DNA of 64,000 nucleotides from Spirodela intermedia (Eukaryota; Streptophyta; Magnoliopsida; Alismatales; Araceae). The notes below the pieces were generated by a model that saw only the letters and a list, made by a program, of their open reading frames with translations, was not told the origin of the DNA and did no database searches. Positions 50,364 to 62,400 of the stretch are shown one piece after another. The stretch covers positions 4,867,501-4,931,500 of the forward strand of contig LR746269.1 of the NCBI GenBank assembly GCA_902729315.2. The letters are read 5' to 3'. A program made the position numbers and the translations under genes. How positions within the stretch are numbered: the first letter of the stretch is position 1; every line of letters begins with the position of its first letter.

Positions 50364-52431
50364 TTTAATTCGCATTAATTCGCTCGATCGAGCTAAGTGG
50401 GGACTATAATCTGTAGTTACTGTGGATGGTTTGATGTACAATGATGAATGGTCTGTGTTGTATGGTGTCAAGCTGGAGTTTTATATGCCCGGTCCATCTT
50501 AGCCCAAAAAGGTGAATGGCCCGATAAGATTATGGGGGCCCATCTGACACCTAAAGGAGATATAGAGGTCCAATGGGGGAGGCTTGTCCAAACCCGCCAG
50601 CTGTCAGATGAGAGATCCAGAACGTGGGATCATTTCGAATCCGTTTGGATCGGCATCTAACGGCAACGGAGCGGGTAGAGCTCGTCGTACTAGCCGGCGT
50701 GCCTTGTCGACACGTGACTTCCCATGTGCGCGCGGGGCCCACTGGGCGCAGGCGATGCGCTGGCAGGTGGCGAAAAAGACGCCCGGTGCACAGACAATAA
50801 CTTCTACTGTCGGTCAGCTTAGGAGATCTTTGACCGAACCGGTGACGTCACCGCTCCCGCCGCCTAAGCGGCGCAGCGGAGGGACGATCAAGACGGCGAT
50901 TTCTTCCCTCCCTGTACCCGATCAAGGCGGCGCAGCGGAGTTAATTCGTCAACCCGATCGGTGAGCGTAAGGCGGTGAGCGGATTTGCCTCGGGACCAGC
51001 AAAAGACCGGGAAGGACAAACCCGAAGAAGTGGGACCCACAGCGTTGCAGCCGCCGGCTATCGCGGGAGGCTCTTCAAAGCGAGGGGGCGGGAAGGACCA
51101 TTTTCAAAGGGTTCTTTTATTTAAACATACTAATATTTTTAATCTTACCGTAAATAGCTATTTCATAGTTAATAAATAAAATGTAAACATATAGATTTAA
51201 ATACGCATGTAAAATATTTCTGAAATGTTGGTTTTTTCCGTGTGAAATGAGACTTGTGGGCTCTGGCCCTCCTTTCGAAAGGCCCCCGGCTTGTAAAAAA
51301 ACTATGTTGATATATATGGGAGTCCTATTTAAAGGGGGTCAAAAGGGGGAATTTTTTTTGTCTCGCCATCCGTTTCTAACCGTGGGGCCCATTTCCTCAT
51401 TTTCCCTCATTATTTTTCATTTTCTCTATCCCCTCGTCCCCCCCCCCCTCCCTCTCCAAGAACACTCGCGCAGGACACTCACTCTCTCTCTCTCTCTCTC
51501 TGTGGCGCAGTGGGTAGCTCTCGGCTCTGCTCAGACAGCGTAGAGGACGGAGGAGGGGAGAGTCCTTCCGGATCTTCTGTGGAAGAAGATTGCGAACGCT
51601 CTCAGAGGGCTGGCAGCTCCCAGCGCCGCGTGATCCGGTTGGTAGTGCTCTTATTTCCTTTTTTATTCGGCCTTTTCTCCTTTCTCGTTCCTTGGGGATT
51701 TGGGTGTGATCGAGTGAAGAAGCAAGTGTGATCTCAGCTCTCTAGTCCAGACACAGAGTGGCTTTTCCACTGCTTTTGGGGGGGCTGTCGCCGTCTGTAG
51801 ATTGGGCGGCCTCTCAGTGAGGATCTCTGCTCGGGGCCTTCCGAGTTTCCTGGACTTCATAGGCATCGTCTTACTTCACATCATGGTGTAGAACTTCTCC
51901 TCGGCTCCTTGACGTTGGATTTCCGTGGTCTAAAGGTCCTCATTTTGGGAGTTGCCCGGTACGTCAGCATATCTCTCGCAACCCGCCGCCCCTCGCTGAA
52001 TTTGTTCAACCTCCTGCTCGTATTGGCATTCAAGTCACCGTGAAAACTTAATGAGCCTATATATCCTCCGTACATTAATACGTATTTCGACATTTTTCAG
52101 TTTAAAATGAGACATAGATGCGATTGGGTCTGTGGGTTCATCTTCTTAAATAGTTTAAGATTTCTCCGAGGAATAAAGTTTCATGCTTGGTCTCATATTT
52201 AATCAGTCCTTTACATGATATTTTTTACGTTATTGCAGCCCACGGTTAGCCTGATCCCCTCAGTTCAAGCTCAAAGGCGCAGCCAGCTGCTGTCTATGCT
52301 AGATTGAGGCGACCCTTGCAGGATTTCAGAGTAATCATATGAGGATTTGTTCTTGAATGCTTCTTCTCATGCAAATGGATTTTTCGTAACTTACTCTTTG
52401 AGATGCTTCCTCAGGCCCTTGTTGAGCTGCT
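50364..52431. other. Intergenic region and 5' leader of the MAP65 gene
   Basis: The first part is the WLM 3' flank. Around 50.7-51.0 kb it is GC-rich, with ggcgcagcgga occurring twice about 60 bp apart. From about 51.42 kb there are C and CT tracts (51481-51501) followed by a leader-like region up to the MAP65 ATG, which probably includes 5' UTR introns. No additional gene is recognised. Confidence 0.5.
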
Positions 52432-55400
52432 ATGGCTGTGGCTACTTCGGAAAGTCAAATCTTCAGTGAAACCTCTTGTGGATCTCTCCTCCACCAGCTT
52501 CAGGTGCTGCGATGTGCATAGAACTTGAATGATCATCATTCTCCGTGTTCCCAGTATAATAAATGTTAAATGAGCTTTTTTTTGTATTTTTATCAGAAAA
52601 TATGGGATGATGTGGGAGAGAGCGACGAGGAGCGTGATAGGATGTTGCTGCAATTGGAGCAGGATTGTTTGGACGTCTACAAGAGGAAAGTTGACCAGGC
52701 CACGAAGAACAGGGCGCATCTCCTGCAGTCCCTCGCTGATTCTCAGTCAAAGCTGGTCAACCTTTATTCTTCCCTTGGAGATAATAACAACTTTAGCACG
52801 GTAAATACTCTCAACATAACGTCCATCATGAGCCCAAGTGATTCCTATTGAGAAGATGTTTATCCCCATTTATATTTTTAAATCTTCGCTGAGATCATAA
52901 CATTTCTGTGGTGATTTCCTCCATAATCAGACTCACTCATCGATAATTTAACGATATTTTCGCAAGGACTATTTGATGAATTTGTAATTTTTATTTGGAA
53001 TCATAATAATTTTTTACGCATTTATTTCTTGGGCGTTTTGCAGTTTGAGAAGTCATCTGGAACAATCAAAGAGCAGCTTGCGGCAATAACTCCCGTCCTA
53101 GAACAACTAAAGAAACTGAAGGAGGACAGGGTTAAGGACTTTGCTGACGTTCAGTCTCAGATTCAGAGAATATACGGGGAGATCTCTGGGAGCTCGAAGC
53201 CCGGGAAGCAAGTGGGAGCGTTGACAGTTGACGAGAGTGACCTGTCTTTGAAGAAGTTGGATCAATTCCAATCTCAACTTAGAGAGCTTCAGAAAGAGAA
53301 GGTTCCACCTCCTTTTTTTCTATATTATTTTTTAAAAAATAATATATTTAATGGTGGTCTTGGAGTCACTAAAGTACGGATTTCCCCTAAACATAATCTC
53401 TTTTCCATGCTGGATTTTCCTACTTGCCAGAGTGACAGACTCCACAAGGTTCTCGACTTTGTGAGTGTGATACACGATCTATGTGCCGTCTTGGGGATGG
53501 ATTTCTTCAGCACTGTGTCCGAGGTGCACCCTAGCTTAACTGACTCCGTCGGTGTGCGATCAAAGAGCATCAGTGATGATACTTTGTCCAAGCTCGCTAG
53601 GATGGTTCTCTCTCTAAGAGAAGACAAAACGTCGAGACTACAAAAGGTGGCCCTTCTTACTCATTCCTTCGCCCCACAGACATTAAGACAAGACTAAGCA
53701 ATTGTTAGCTTTCTGGTAATCTTATGGTTTGACCGCACTTTTTGTTTCCTTAAGACAAAAAGGTCTTCGTACCCGTTCTGGGTTATTGATTAGCGATTTC
53801 CAACGGCTTGAATTTGCCTCGATATTCTTCAAGAATTCGAAGTTTTTGAGTTTGGTGCCCTTGAATGGTGTGTCAATTCGAATGGGTTCTCTTTATCTGA
53901 TAAACCTGTGTCGTTGTGAACTCTTAATATCCACGTCTTTTATCTCAAATCTGTGTGTCATTCGGTTTAAATCTGTCTGACAAAGCAAGAAGAAAGATGA
54001 ACCAGTGGAACTTCTGATCACTGATGATCTTTCCAGCGCATAATAGATACTTGTGATTGTTTTTATGGCGACTTAATTTCGAGTTCCTTTGATTAATTAA
54101 TCATGATCCTTGGTGCCTGGAACTCGTTTAGCTTCAAGTCTTGTCAGCCCAGCTGATCGATCTCTGGAACCTTATGGATACTCCAGAGGATGAACGGAGC
54201 CTGTTCAGTCACATCACCTGTAACATCTCAGCGGGAGTCGACGAGGTTACCACTCCTGGAGCTCTCGCTCTTGATCTCCTAGAGCAGGTTAGGATTATAC
54301 TATTCCCATTTCATCTAGATCTTTCTATTAAATGATTATCCGTAATTTTGTTGATTTTTTTAACCCGGCATTAATTTAATTTAATGTATTTATTTATTTA
54401 TTTATTTTTAAAGGCTGAAATCGAAGTCGAGAGGCTCGATCAGCTCAAGGCCAGCAAGATGAAGGAGATTGCCTTGAAGAGGCAGGCTGAACTTGAAGAC
54501 ATATATGCCCGGGCCCACATAGAAATTGACTCGGCTGCCGCCCAGGAGAAGATAATGTCCATTATTAATTCAGGGAATATCGAACCTACTGAACTACTTG
54601 CTGACATGGACAACCAAATCTTAAAAGCCAAGGAGGAAGCTTTTGGCAGGAAAGAGATACTGGAGAAGGTTGACAGATGGATGTCGGCGTGCGAAGAGGA
54701 AAGCTGGCTCGAAGATTACAATAGGGTGGGTGATAAATTGCTACCATGCTCTCAGGGTTGACTTATCTCTTAAACAGCAGTTAGAGTTGACTCATTGGTC
54801 TTCCGAAAAAGGGAAGAGTGCCATTAGGGTCTGTTCTAGTGTTTTGTGTCTTCAAACCTCACGTGGTTGACTCCAAAGGTTTTTGGTGTTGATTTGGGCA
54901 GGACGAGAACAGATACAGTGCAAGCAGAGGTGCTCACTTAAATCTTAAACGTGCAGAGAAAGCCCGCGTGCTAGTGAACAAAATCCCAGGTATTCTTGAA
55001 ACTCACGATAATTTCTCAAGGATATATTCTTCAAACACTCGTATATTTTTTTTGGGCTTTCTTGACAGAAAATAAAGAAAACCCAATCTAGCAAATATTC
55101 CTGTGACAACGCTTACAGTAAGTAATACAATGTCTACCTGGTGACTCTGACTAATTAATCTCTCTCTATCTCTCTCTTTCTCTCTCTATCTCTGTCTCCA
55201 TCTATCTCTTTCTCTCCCTATCTATCTCTCTCTACCTCTCTCTCTCTCTATATATATATATCTCTCTCTACCTCTGTCTCTCTCTCTCTATCTCTCTCTC
55301 TCTACCTCTGTCTGTTTGTCTCTCTCTCTCTCTCTATCTATCTCTCTCTACCTCTGTCTCTCCCTCTCTCTCTCTCTTGCTTGCAGCTCTTGTGGAGAAT

Positions 55401-55940
55401 CTGATGGCTAAGACTCGGGCCTGGGAGGAGGACCGTGGGATGGCATTTATCTATGATGGTGTTCCTCTTGTAGCCATGCTTGACGAATATAATATGCTCA
55501 GGCAGGACAGAGAAGAAGAGAAGAGGAGATTGAGGGTAATCACTATTTTTCTCCGAATTGCTGCAGCTAATCCCCAGGGAACATCATCGCCGGCACCAGA
55601 CTTTGGCTTCTAACTTGCTGCTCTCTTGGGTAACCGCCCATTTTCCCTCATTTTCCAGGATCAGAAGAAGTACAACGAGCAGCTCAACACCGAGCAAGAG
55701 GCCATCTTTGGCTCGCGGCCGAGCCCGAGCCCGGGCCGCCCGCTCGGGCCGAAGAAGGTGATGGGCCCGAGGGTCAACGGTGGGTCAAATGGGACCCCAA
55801 ATAGGAAACTCTCTCTCCAGAACGGTGGCGGGCCGCGGTCCTCTAGCAAGGATGGGAAGAGAGAGAATGGAAGCCGGCTCTCAGCGCCTGCCAACTATGT
55901 GGCCATATCCAAGGAGGACCCTGTGCCTGCAACTCCATGA
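52432..55940 (+). CDS. MAP65-1: 65-kDa microtubule-associated protein, MAP65-1-like
   Basis: Nine exons join in phase: 52432-52503, 52597-52800, 53044-53301, 53431-53646, 54132-54287, 54414-54725, 54902-54989, 55387-55535, 55659-55940, encoding 578 residues. The protein belongs to the MAP65/Ase1/PRC1 family, which crosslinks antiparallel microtubules in cortical arrays, spindle and phragmoplast. Long coiled-coil segments fill most of the protein. Family blocks include [56 protein letters not shown], the microtubule-binding region with [16 protein letters not shown] and [13 protein letters not shown], then [20 protein letters not shown] and [14 protein letters not shown]. The C-terminal tail is basic and Ser/Pro-rich and ends with [15 protein letters not shown], as in MAP65-1/-2; such tails are targets of cell-cycle kinases. 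Intron 7 contains a 230-bp CT tract. Confidence 0.96.
55156..55380 (+). repeat. Long CT-rich simple repeat in MAP65 intron 7
   Basis: About 225 bp of ctctct with interspersed tatctctc and acctctgtc units ends at the acceptor ttgcag (55381-55386). It forms an unusually long polypyrimidine tract directly before exon 8. Confidence 0.95.
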
Positions 55941-56316
55941 GAATCCTCCCGAGCGCGGGCTCGTTGTGAAAGCACAAGTCTTTGTATGAAGTTGGAGAGG
56001 GTTTTTGATGTGATGCCGGGTTGGCTCTTAGGCTAAGTGGAGACTGCATATGAGAGGACTCATAGCGACACTAAATCACCTATCGATTAATTTTTATTTA
56101 ATTTTAGTCTTAGCTTCATGCCCCCACATCCTCCCCGAGGCCCAATTATCAATTTTTTGGGTCTCAAAGTTAATTTTGAAAGAAAGATGAGGGCCTCTCT
56201 CTCTTTCTCATAATGATGGAGAAAGAAGTGTGCTTGCTATAGAGTAGCAAGCATGCAATAGAATTGTTACTCATCAAAATAAAAATAAAATGATTAGATA
56301 GGATACGATCTTCATT

Positions 56317-56390
56317 TGTCTGAGCCCGGGTTCGAACCGGGGACCTCTAGTGTGTGAGACTAGCGTGATAACCGACTACACCACCCAGAC
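56317..56390 (-). tRNA. trnV-CAC: tRNA-Val (anticodon CAC)
   Basis: The minus strand folds as a complete 74-base nuclear tRNA without intron. Acceptor stem gtctggg pairs with ctcagac (one G-U), the D arm contains box A (tggtgtagtcgg), the anticodon stem ctagt/actag holds the loop ctcacac with anticodon CAC, and the T arm has box B ggttcgaaccc. The discriminator base is A. CCA is not encoded, as expected. A T-run lies about 20-30 bases downstream. Confidence 0.97.
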
Positions 56391-56563
56391 GAGTGATAAG
56401 GGTTGATAAAGCCAATCCACATTTTCCCAGACCCTCCTACGACTCCGCATTATTAAAGCCCGACTAGCACCAGATCTCGAAACCCACCACGAAGTCAACC
56501 CTCTTCGTCAACCTCCCTCCCCTCCTGCACAGAGGCCACGCCGGGTCAATCCAGGGTTCGTAC

Positions 56564-56565
<2 letters not shown>

Positions 56566-56594
<29 letters not shown>
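56566..56594 (+). repeat. (GA)n tract in the TBC gene leader
   Basis: A GA tract ends ten bases before the start codon at 56604, so it almost certainly lies in the 5' UTR. Confidence 0.9.
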
Positions 56595-56600
<6 letters not shown>

Positions 56601-56603
56601 AGG

Positions 56604-57908
56604 ATGCTGGTGAGGAGGAGGGACAGCTCCGGCGGCGATGGGTTCGGCATGCAGAGGCACTGCTCGAAGGCCGCCATGTCGCCGGCGGCGAGCTTCTCTG
56701 TGAAGTTCCAGGACCTGTACGGGTTCGCCGTGGAGGGGAGCCTCGAGGACGTCAATGTGCTGAACGAGGTTAGAGAGCGGGTGAAGCGGCAGGGGAAGGT
56801 CTGGTGGGCAATGGAGGCCAGCAAAGGACCCAATTGGATCTCTTCCCTCTCTGCCGGCGGTGGTGAGGGCCTCTCCTCCCTTCGTTTCTCTCTCCTCGGC
56901 GGCGCTGCTGCCGGCGACGGCGACGTGAGGAAGAAGCTCGTGAGGAAGGGCGTCCCGCCGGCGCTGCGGCCGAAGGTCTGGTTCTCCGTCTCTGGCGCGG
57001 CGAAGAAGCGCTCCACCGTCCCCGACAGCTACTACGACGACCTGCTCAGAGCCATCGACGAGAAGGTCACCGCCGCCACCCTACAGATCGACCAAGTAAG
57101 TCCTCTCTCCCTCCTCCTCCTCCTCCTCCTCTGGTTGCATGCATCAAACCTTAGAAGGTAATGATGAAAATAGTCTGTAGCTGTTCGAGGAAGATTTCGG
57201 AGAATTTTAAGGGCAGTTTTCTTCTCTGGGTATCGTGGGTTTTCAATCCTTATTTTTTCGTAGGAATTCTCCAAGAAAATAAAATAATCTGTCGCTGCAG
57301 GGAAGAAGATTTAAGAATTATTTGAGAGTAACATTCTCTGGGCATCGTGGGTTTCTAATTCTGCATTCTGAGAAACCTCTCTGAGCATCAACACCTAGAA
57401 GACGACGACAACGACGACGACAACGACGATGACGACGACGACGTCGACGAAGAAGAAGATGATGATGAAAGTAATCTGCTGCTGCTCGAAGAAGATTTAA
57501 GAATAATTTAAGAGTAATTTTCTCTGGGCATCGTGGATTTTTTATCCTTTCGAGTACACTTCTTTTCGTGGGGATTCTCCAAGTTTCTGGGAAAGCCTCT
57601 CTAAATCAGGATCAAAGTTCACGACCATCGTTGATTTTCATCTGAAATATGTCGTCCTTTCTTCGCTGAATTTTGACCGACCCTCGTAGGCCATCATCAT
57701 CTTCATGTTCTTCCTGCGTCATCTGAAACATTTCCATAATTGGCGAAGAGATAAAAATAACCTGCTTTCGCAGGATCTACCGAGGACCTTTCCGGGCCAT
57801 CCATGGCTCGACACTCCACAAGGCCAAGCCTCTCTGAGACGCGTGCTCGTCGCGTATTCCTTCCGCGATTCGGATGTCGGGTATTGCCAGGTGGGGGAGA
57901 TCATCTCC

Positions 57909-57951
<43 letters not shown>

Positions 57952-59114
57952 CCTTATTTAGTGCACAAAAATGGAAAAGATAACCAGATCCTAAATTAAC
58001 TCAGGGCCTAAACTATGTGGCCGCCCTGTTACTGCTGGTGATGACGGCGGAGGAGGATGCCTTCTGGATGCTCGCCGTTCTCTTGGAGGACGTCTTGGTG
58101 AACGATTGTTACACCGACAACCTCTCGGGTTGCCACGTGGAGCAGCGAGTGTTCAAGGGTCTCCTCACCGAGAAATCCCCAAGGTTTTTTTCTCTTTTTT
58201 TTTCTATTTTTGCTCCTCGAAAGAAACCGATATATTAAAAATTCTTAATCAGTTTCAGTTCATGAGTTTTCTTCCGAATTCAGCCATATTTTTTAGTAAA
58301 AACCCTATAAATAAATAAATAAATAAATAAATAACCTGCAGGATCGCCGCTCATTTAGATGAAATGGGATTCGACGTCTCCTTGGTGGCCACCGAGTGGT
58401 TCCTGTGTCTCTTCTCTAAGAGCTTGCCGTCAGAGGTCGTCCTGAGGGAACTTTATTTTCTTTTTTATTTCTTATTTTCTCTCTCTCTAAATAAGAACCC
58501 ATTAATGCAATATTTATGCACCTTATCGGAATTTTTATTATTATTATTTTAAAGACAACTATGCGCGTGTGGGATGTCCTCTTCAACGAAGGGGCAAAGG
58601 TTCTGTTCCACGTGGCCTTGGCCATCTTTAAGGTGCACGGATAATTATTTCCTCTTCTTATCCTAGTCCATCACTTATCTAGACCCATAATAATATATAT
58701 TAGCTATGTTCTTTCAATTTTTTATTTTTTATTTTCCCAGATGGAGGAGGAGAGGTTGTTGGGCGCCCACCAGATTGGGGATGTGATTGACATCTTGCAG
58801 ACGTCTACCCGCCACCTTTATGATCCCGATGAACTGCTGACGGTATTATTTTAAATATATGATTTTTTATTGTTTATTCTTATATAAAATATTTAACACA
58901 AATCCCCCGACTGGATATATGCTCTCGATCTTGCATGTATTCCGTCCAGGTGGCGTTTGATAAGATCGGGTCGATGACGACGAACGCCATCACCAGACAG
59001 CGGAGGAAGCAGGAGCCGGCGGTGATGGCCGAGCTCGATCAGAGGCTGAGAAGGCTCAATTCTCTGAGGCTGGAAGAGAAGGAAGAAGCTTTGCTAGAGA
59101 GGGAAGAACCCTAA
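56604..59114 (+). CDS. TBC-domain Rab GTPase-activating protein
   Basis: Seven exons join in phase: 56604-57095, 57774-57890, 58005-58183, 58342-58435, 58555-58632, 58741-58842, 58950-59114, encoding 408 residues. TBC proteins stimulate GTP hydrolysis by Rab GTPases through an arginine finger and a glutamine finger. Both are present: IDQDLPRTF fits IxxDxxR across the exon 1/2 junction, and VGYCQGLNYVA across the exon 2/3 junction carries the YxQ motif. Other family blocks are [62 protein letters not shown] and [11 protein letters not shown]. The N-terminus (FYGF-like [13 protein letters not shown]) is typical of the plant group. Which Rab it acts on cannot be told. Intron 1 carries a three-copy repeat. 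Confidence 0.94.
57165..57607 (+). repeat. Three-copy tandem repeat in TBC intron 1
   Basis: Units at about 57165-57283, 57284-57390 and 57467-57607 share, in order, aatctg(t/c) and gctg words, gaagattt, agaatt or agaata followed by agagtaa, tctctgggcatcgtggg and a final attctccaag or aacctctctgag word. A GAC/GAT simple repeat (57401-57469) separates units 2 and 3. Confidence 0.8.
57401..57469 (+). repeat. (GAC)n/(GAT)n trinucleotide tract
   Basis: Interrupted gacgacgac, gaagaagaa and gatgatgat triplets lie inside TBC intron 1, between two units of the intronic repeat. Confidence 0.9.
57911..57947 (+). repeat. (CT)n microsatellite in TBC intron 2
   Basis: About eighteen CT units lie shortly after the exon 2 donor in a 114-bp intron. 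Confidence 0.95.
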
Positions 59115-59402
59115 TCAGGTCCGGGTGTGAAGCCCTCCAGGGGAGATGCTGCTGCGTGAGATTGCGTCCCGATGGGCGTCCACTGTAAACCTGTTAAGGA
59201 GTTCTTGAGATAATGGGAGGTGGGGAAAAGAAAAGAAGGGGAAAAAATATATCTTATTTTTCGTTTATATCGCTCATGAGAGAAGAGATATTTTAAATAT
59301 TGAAATAAAATGAGTACACCATAGCAAGGTGGCTGACCATGGGTAAATAATACATACAATATAATTATGTGGAGAAATCACAAGGGGAACTCACAGGATG
59401 TG
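59115..59402. other. Short convergent intergenic region (TBC / EDM2-like)
   Basis: Only 288 bp separate the two stop codons. An aataaaat polyadenylation-like word lies at about 59301 on the plus strand. The 3' UTRs of the two genes probably meet or overlap here. Confidence 0.6.
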
Positions 59403-62400
59403 CTACTCGTCAGGCCAACCACCAGAGTACCATCTTCTGAAATGTGGGTAATGGGGCCGAGACTCGGGTACCTTGGACATGAACCGATCCGGCAAATAGC
59501 CCGGCCCAGCGTGCGGAGGCCGCCGAGGCTCGAGCATTGCCTGCGTGCCGGCGGCCATCGAGCGGCCATGGAAGTAGTCCATCTCTGCATGTCGAGCCGG
59601 CCGATGCTCGGAGATCTCCTGTAAATTTTCTCCACCCAATCTGTACCGCATGGTGCCGGGCATATAGTGGGCCTGCAGATAGCTTGCCTCATTGAGGTGA
59701 GGGGGCCGAGACCCGGGCATCTCTCGCATGCCGCCATCTCCCAGTCTTCGTGGCAGACCGCTAGACACCACGTGGCCCGGCAGGCCAGGAACATTATACC
59801 TGTGTGATGGGTACGAGCCCGGTTGACCAAATGTAGCCTGTGGACTGTTATTATTCCTGCTGCCCCTTTGGAGGTCAATGAACTCATGGTGCCCATGCAT
59901 TGGACTCTCCTCGTTGACCCTGGGTTGGGGTTCCCCTGTAGGGTCTAGGCTGTTCCTGAGGGGCCCAGAGAACCGTTCATAACTCGAGCTCCCGCTCCCG
60001 CTGGGAGTCTCATATCTCCGTCTGATGGCCTCAATGTCTCCTCTGGGAACACTGGAAGTACTCCAGAGCCCTCTGTGTGATCTTCCAGAGTCTACGAAAG
60101 GCCTGCGATGGTTGCCCAGGCCAGAGGCTCCCTCTGAGATTGGGTCAGGGGAAGGATTGCATTCCTGCTGGTCTTCAGGGCCAGCTTGATGTGGTGATGG
60201 CCCATTGCTTTTTCTCTCTTCTGGTTCCTTATTTCGTTTATATAGCTTTGTCCTGCGGGATCTCTTCCTAGTTTTTTCTCCTGGTTTATCTCTGTCACTG
60301 GGCCTGGAGCCCTTGTGCTCCCCTCTCCTCTTATCCTCAGGCTCGAGACCGCCGCTGTCGGCCCAGGCATCGGGGAGAGCACCGCCATCCTTGGATTCTG
60401 AAGCTCGATCCTCCAGATTGTGATCCTGCGGCTGGAAGGTAAGAGCCGATGGTTCATCCTCAGCTCCTAAATGGTCTTTCTTGGGATCATTTAATGTGTG
60501 GCCGCGTTTCATGGCTATGGCACTGTGCCTGGAGGTCCAATCGGGCCGACTCCATAGGTAAAGAAAGGGCGGCCTCATATTCCACTCCTCAATCTGATTA
60601 TCAGATGCATCGACAGATCCGGGCAGGTGGGACTGGGGACAGAGGGTCACGTCAAAGGTTAGAGATGGGCATAAATATACAGAACTATATAGGCATGAAG
60701 AAAATGGATTCCCTTTGCTCTCGTGTCATACCTGCCCTGAAAGTTTTTGTGCATACTCCCAAAGCAGATCGTATGCTTCTGGTTTTGTATCTAGCCTGGT
60801 AGGAAGATTTTAAGATAGATAAATTAAGTTTGGGAGAAGGAGAGGCGAAAAGAGAGAATTTTTACAGCAAAGGCTTGCACCTCTCCGGTTCCTTTGGAGC
60901 AACAAGGAAGAGAAGCTTCGGGTTGAATGTTAGAGCCTTGTCAATGAACTTGTTGGCAAGATCGGAATTGACTCCAAACGGAAGATTCAATCCTATTATC
61001 TGTTTGAACCCAGGGTAAGAATTTGAATTATTCTCTCAGAGGTAAGTCGAAGAAGAAATGATTCAACAGAGATGAAGAACATTGTACCAGTTGAGATGCC
61101 GGCAGTAGCTCCGTGGGCTCAACCGTCGTCCAGTCCCTGCTCTCAAAATTAGAATCGCTCTGCACAGAAAAAAAATAAAATCCAAGGTTCAAGATAATGA
61201 TAAATACTGATATAATTATTAATATTCATAAGTAAATGATCGCTGAGCCATAAGGTTGACCACGAGTGTGCTTCCTCCAACATAACTTATAACAGAGGTG
61301 GCCAAGAAAAATTAGCTTCATCACCGATAGGTTCCAAAGAAAGCCTAATTGTTCATGGAAAATGGCAAAGATACCTTGGGCGGAAAAATATCATAATTCT
61401 GGAATGAACACTCCTTCCCAGTTGATTCTAGCTTCTTCTTCATGAGGAGGCTAAAATCATTTGCTTCACAGCCGAAGTCAAGGATCTGTTTAATCATTCA
61501 ACCATTCATTCATTAGCCTCATTCCATAAATTAACCGAAGCCAAAAAAAAAAAAAAAAAAAAAACCAGGAGTCAGCCTTAATGATGAGGGAGTTGGGGGG
61601 AGGTGAGATTTGAATAGGACAAGCATGATTTGGTACCATTTCATAACCTCGAAGTTTATTGATTCATGTAAAGAAGATCATATGGCAGGGTCACTAGAGG
61701 TATTTTGGACACCAATTGAACAAATCGGTAGGAAGGGGCCATAAAAAAAAAAATGACTGGTAAGCGAAGCCAACAAAATCAGCCGCATCGTACAAAATAA
61801 AATGTCATAACTAAGTTCACATTTAGAGACATAATATTAAAAGACAGGCATCAACAAAGACAACAAATCTCAATTAAATGGCGAATTTTGTCAAACGAAG
61901 ATGGGAAGAAACACACAAACAACAGAAAAAAGCATGGCGTTCGTGATAAGACTTTGGACGCCACAATTTCCGGTAAGCACAAAAATAGTAACTGATGAAT
62001 ACTGTTTCTTCTAGATTGCAGCCCTCCATGCATAGTTAACCTTTATAGGTCAAAATATATGGACTGTGAGACCCAATAACCCATTCCAGACGAACTAGTA
62101 TACAATGAGCATCTTGGTCTATTTCTCACATCTTAGAGTCTACCCCCTAAACTTGGTGACAAAGCTTGAGAGGGATTTTTCTCTCCCCTGAAGGCAAACC
62201 CCAAGTTATGGTTTCGTACCCATCTCTGCCCTCCTCGCATTCTCCTCAAATGCTAAATGAACTATAACATAAGTTTCAACGAAGCAAGACACCCATCAAA
62301 GATAACCAAGCTACATTTCCCTTGTAATGTATTTACCCCACCGGAGCTGAGGCTTTTGGTTCATAAACTTCTGTGTTTAATTTTTTTATATAAGTTAATG

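Larger units (their letters stand above)
55941..56603. other. Short intergenic region with tRNA-Val and TBC gene leader
   Basis: This holds the MAP65 3' UTR, the tRNA-Val gene at 56317-56390 on the minus strand, and the 5' leader of the TBC gene with a GA tract at 56566-56594. Nothing else is seen. Confidence 0.7.

Noticed and set aside
53325-53400. Open reading through MAP65 intron 3
   Set aside because: Reading through inserts an AT-rich stretch between LQKEK and SDRLHK, which are adjacent in all MAP65 proteins; clear GT-AG sites flank it.
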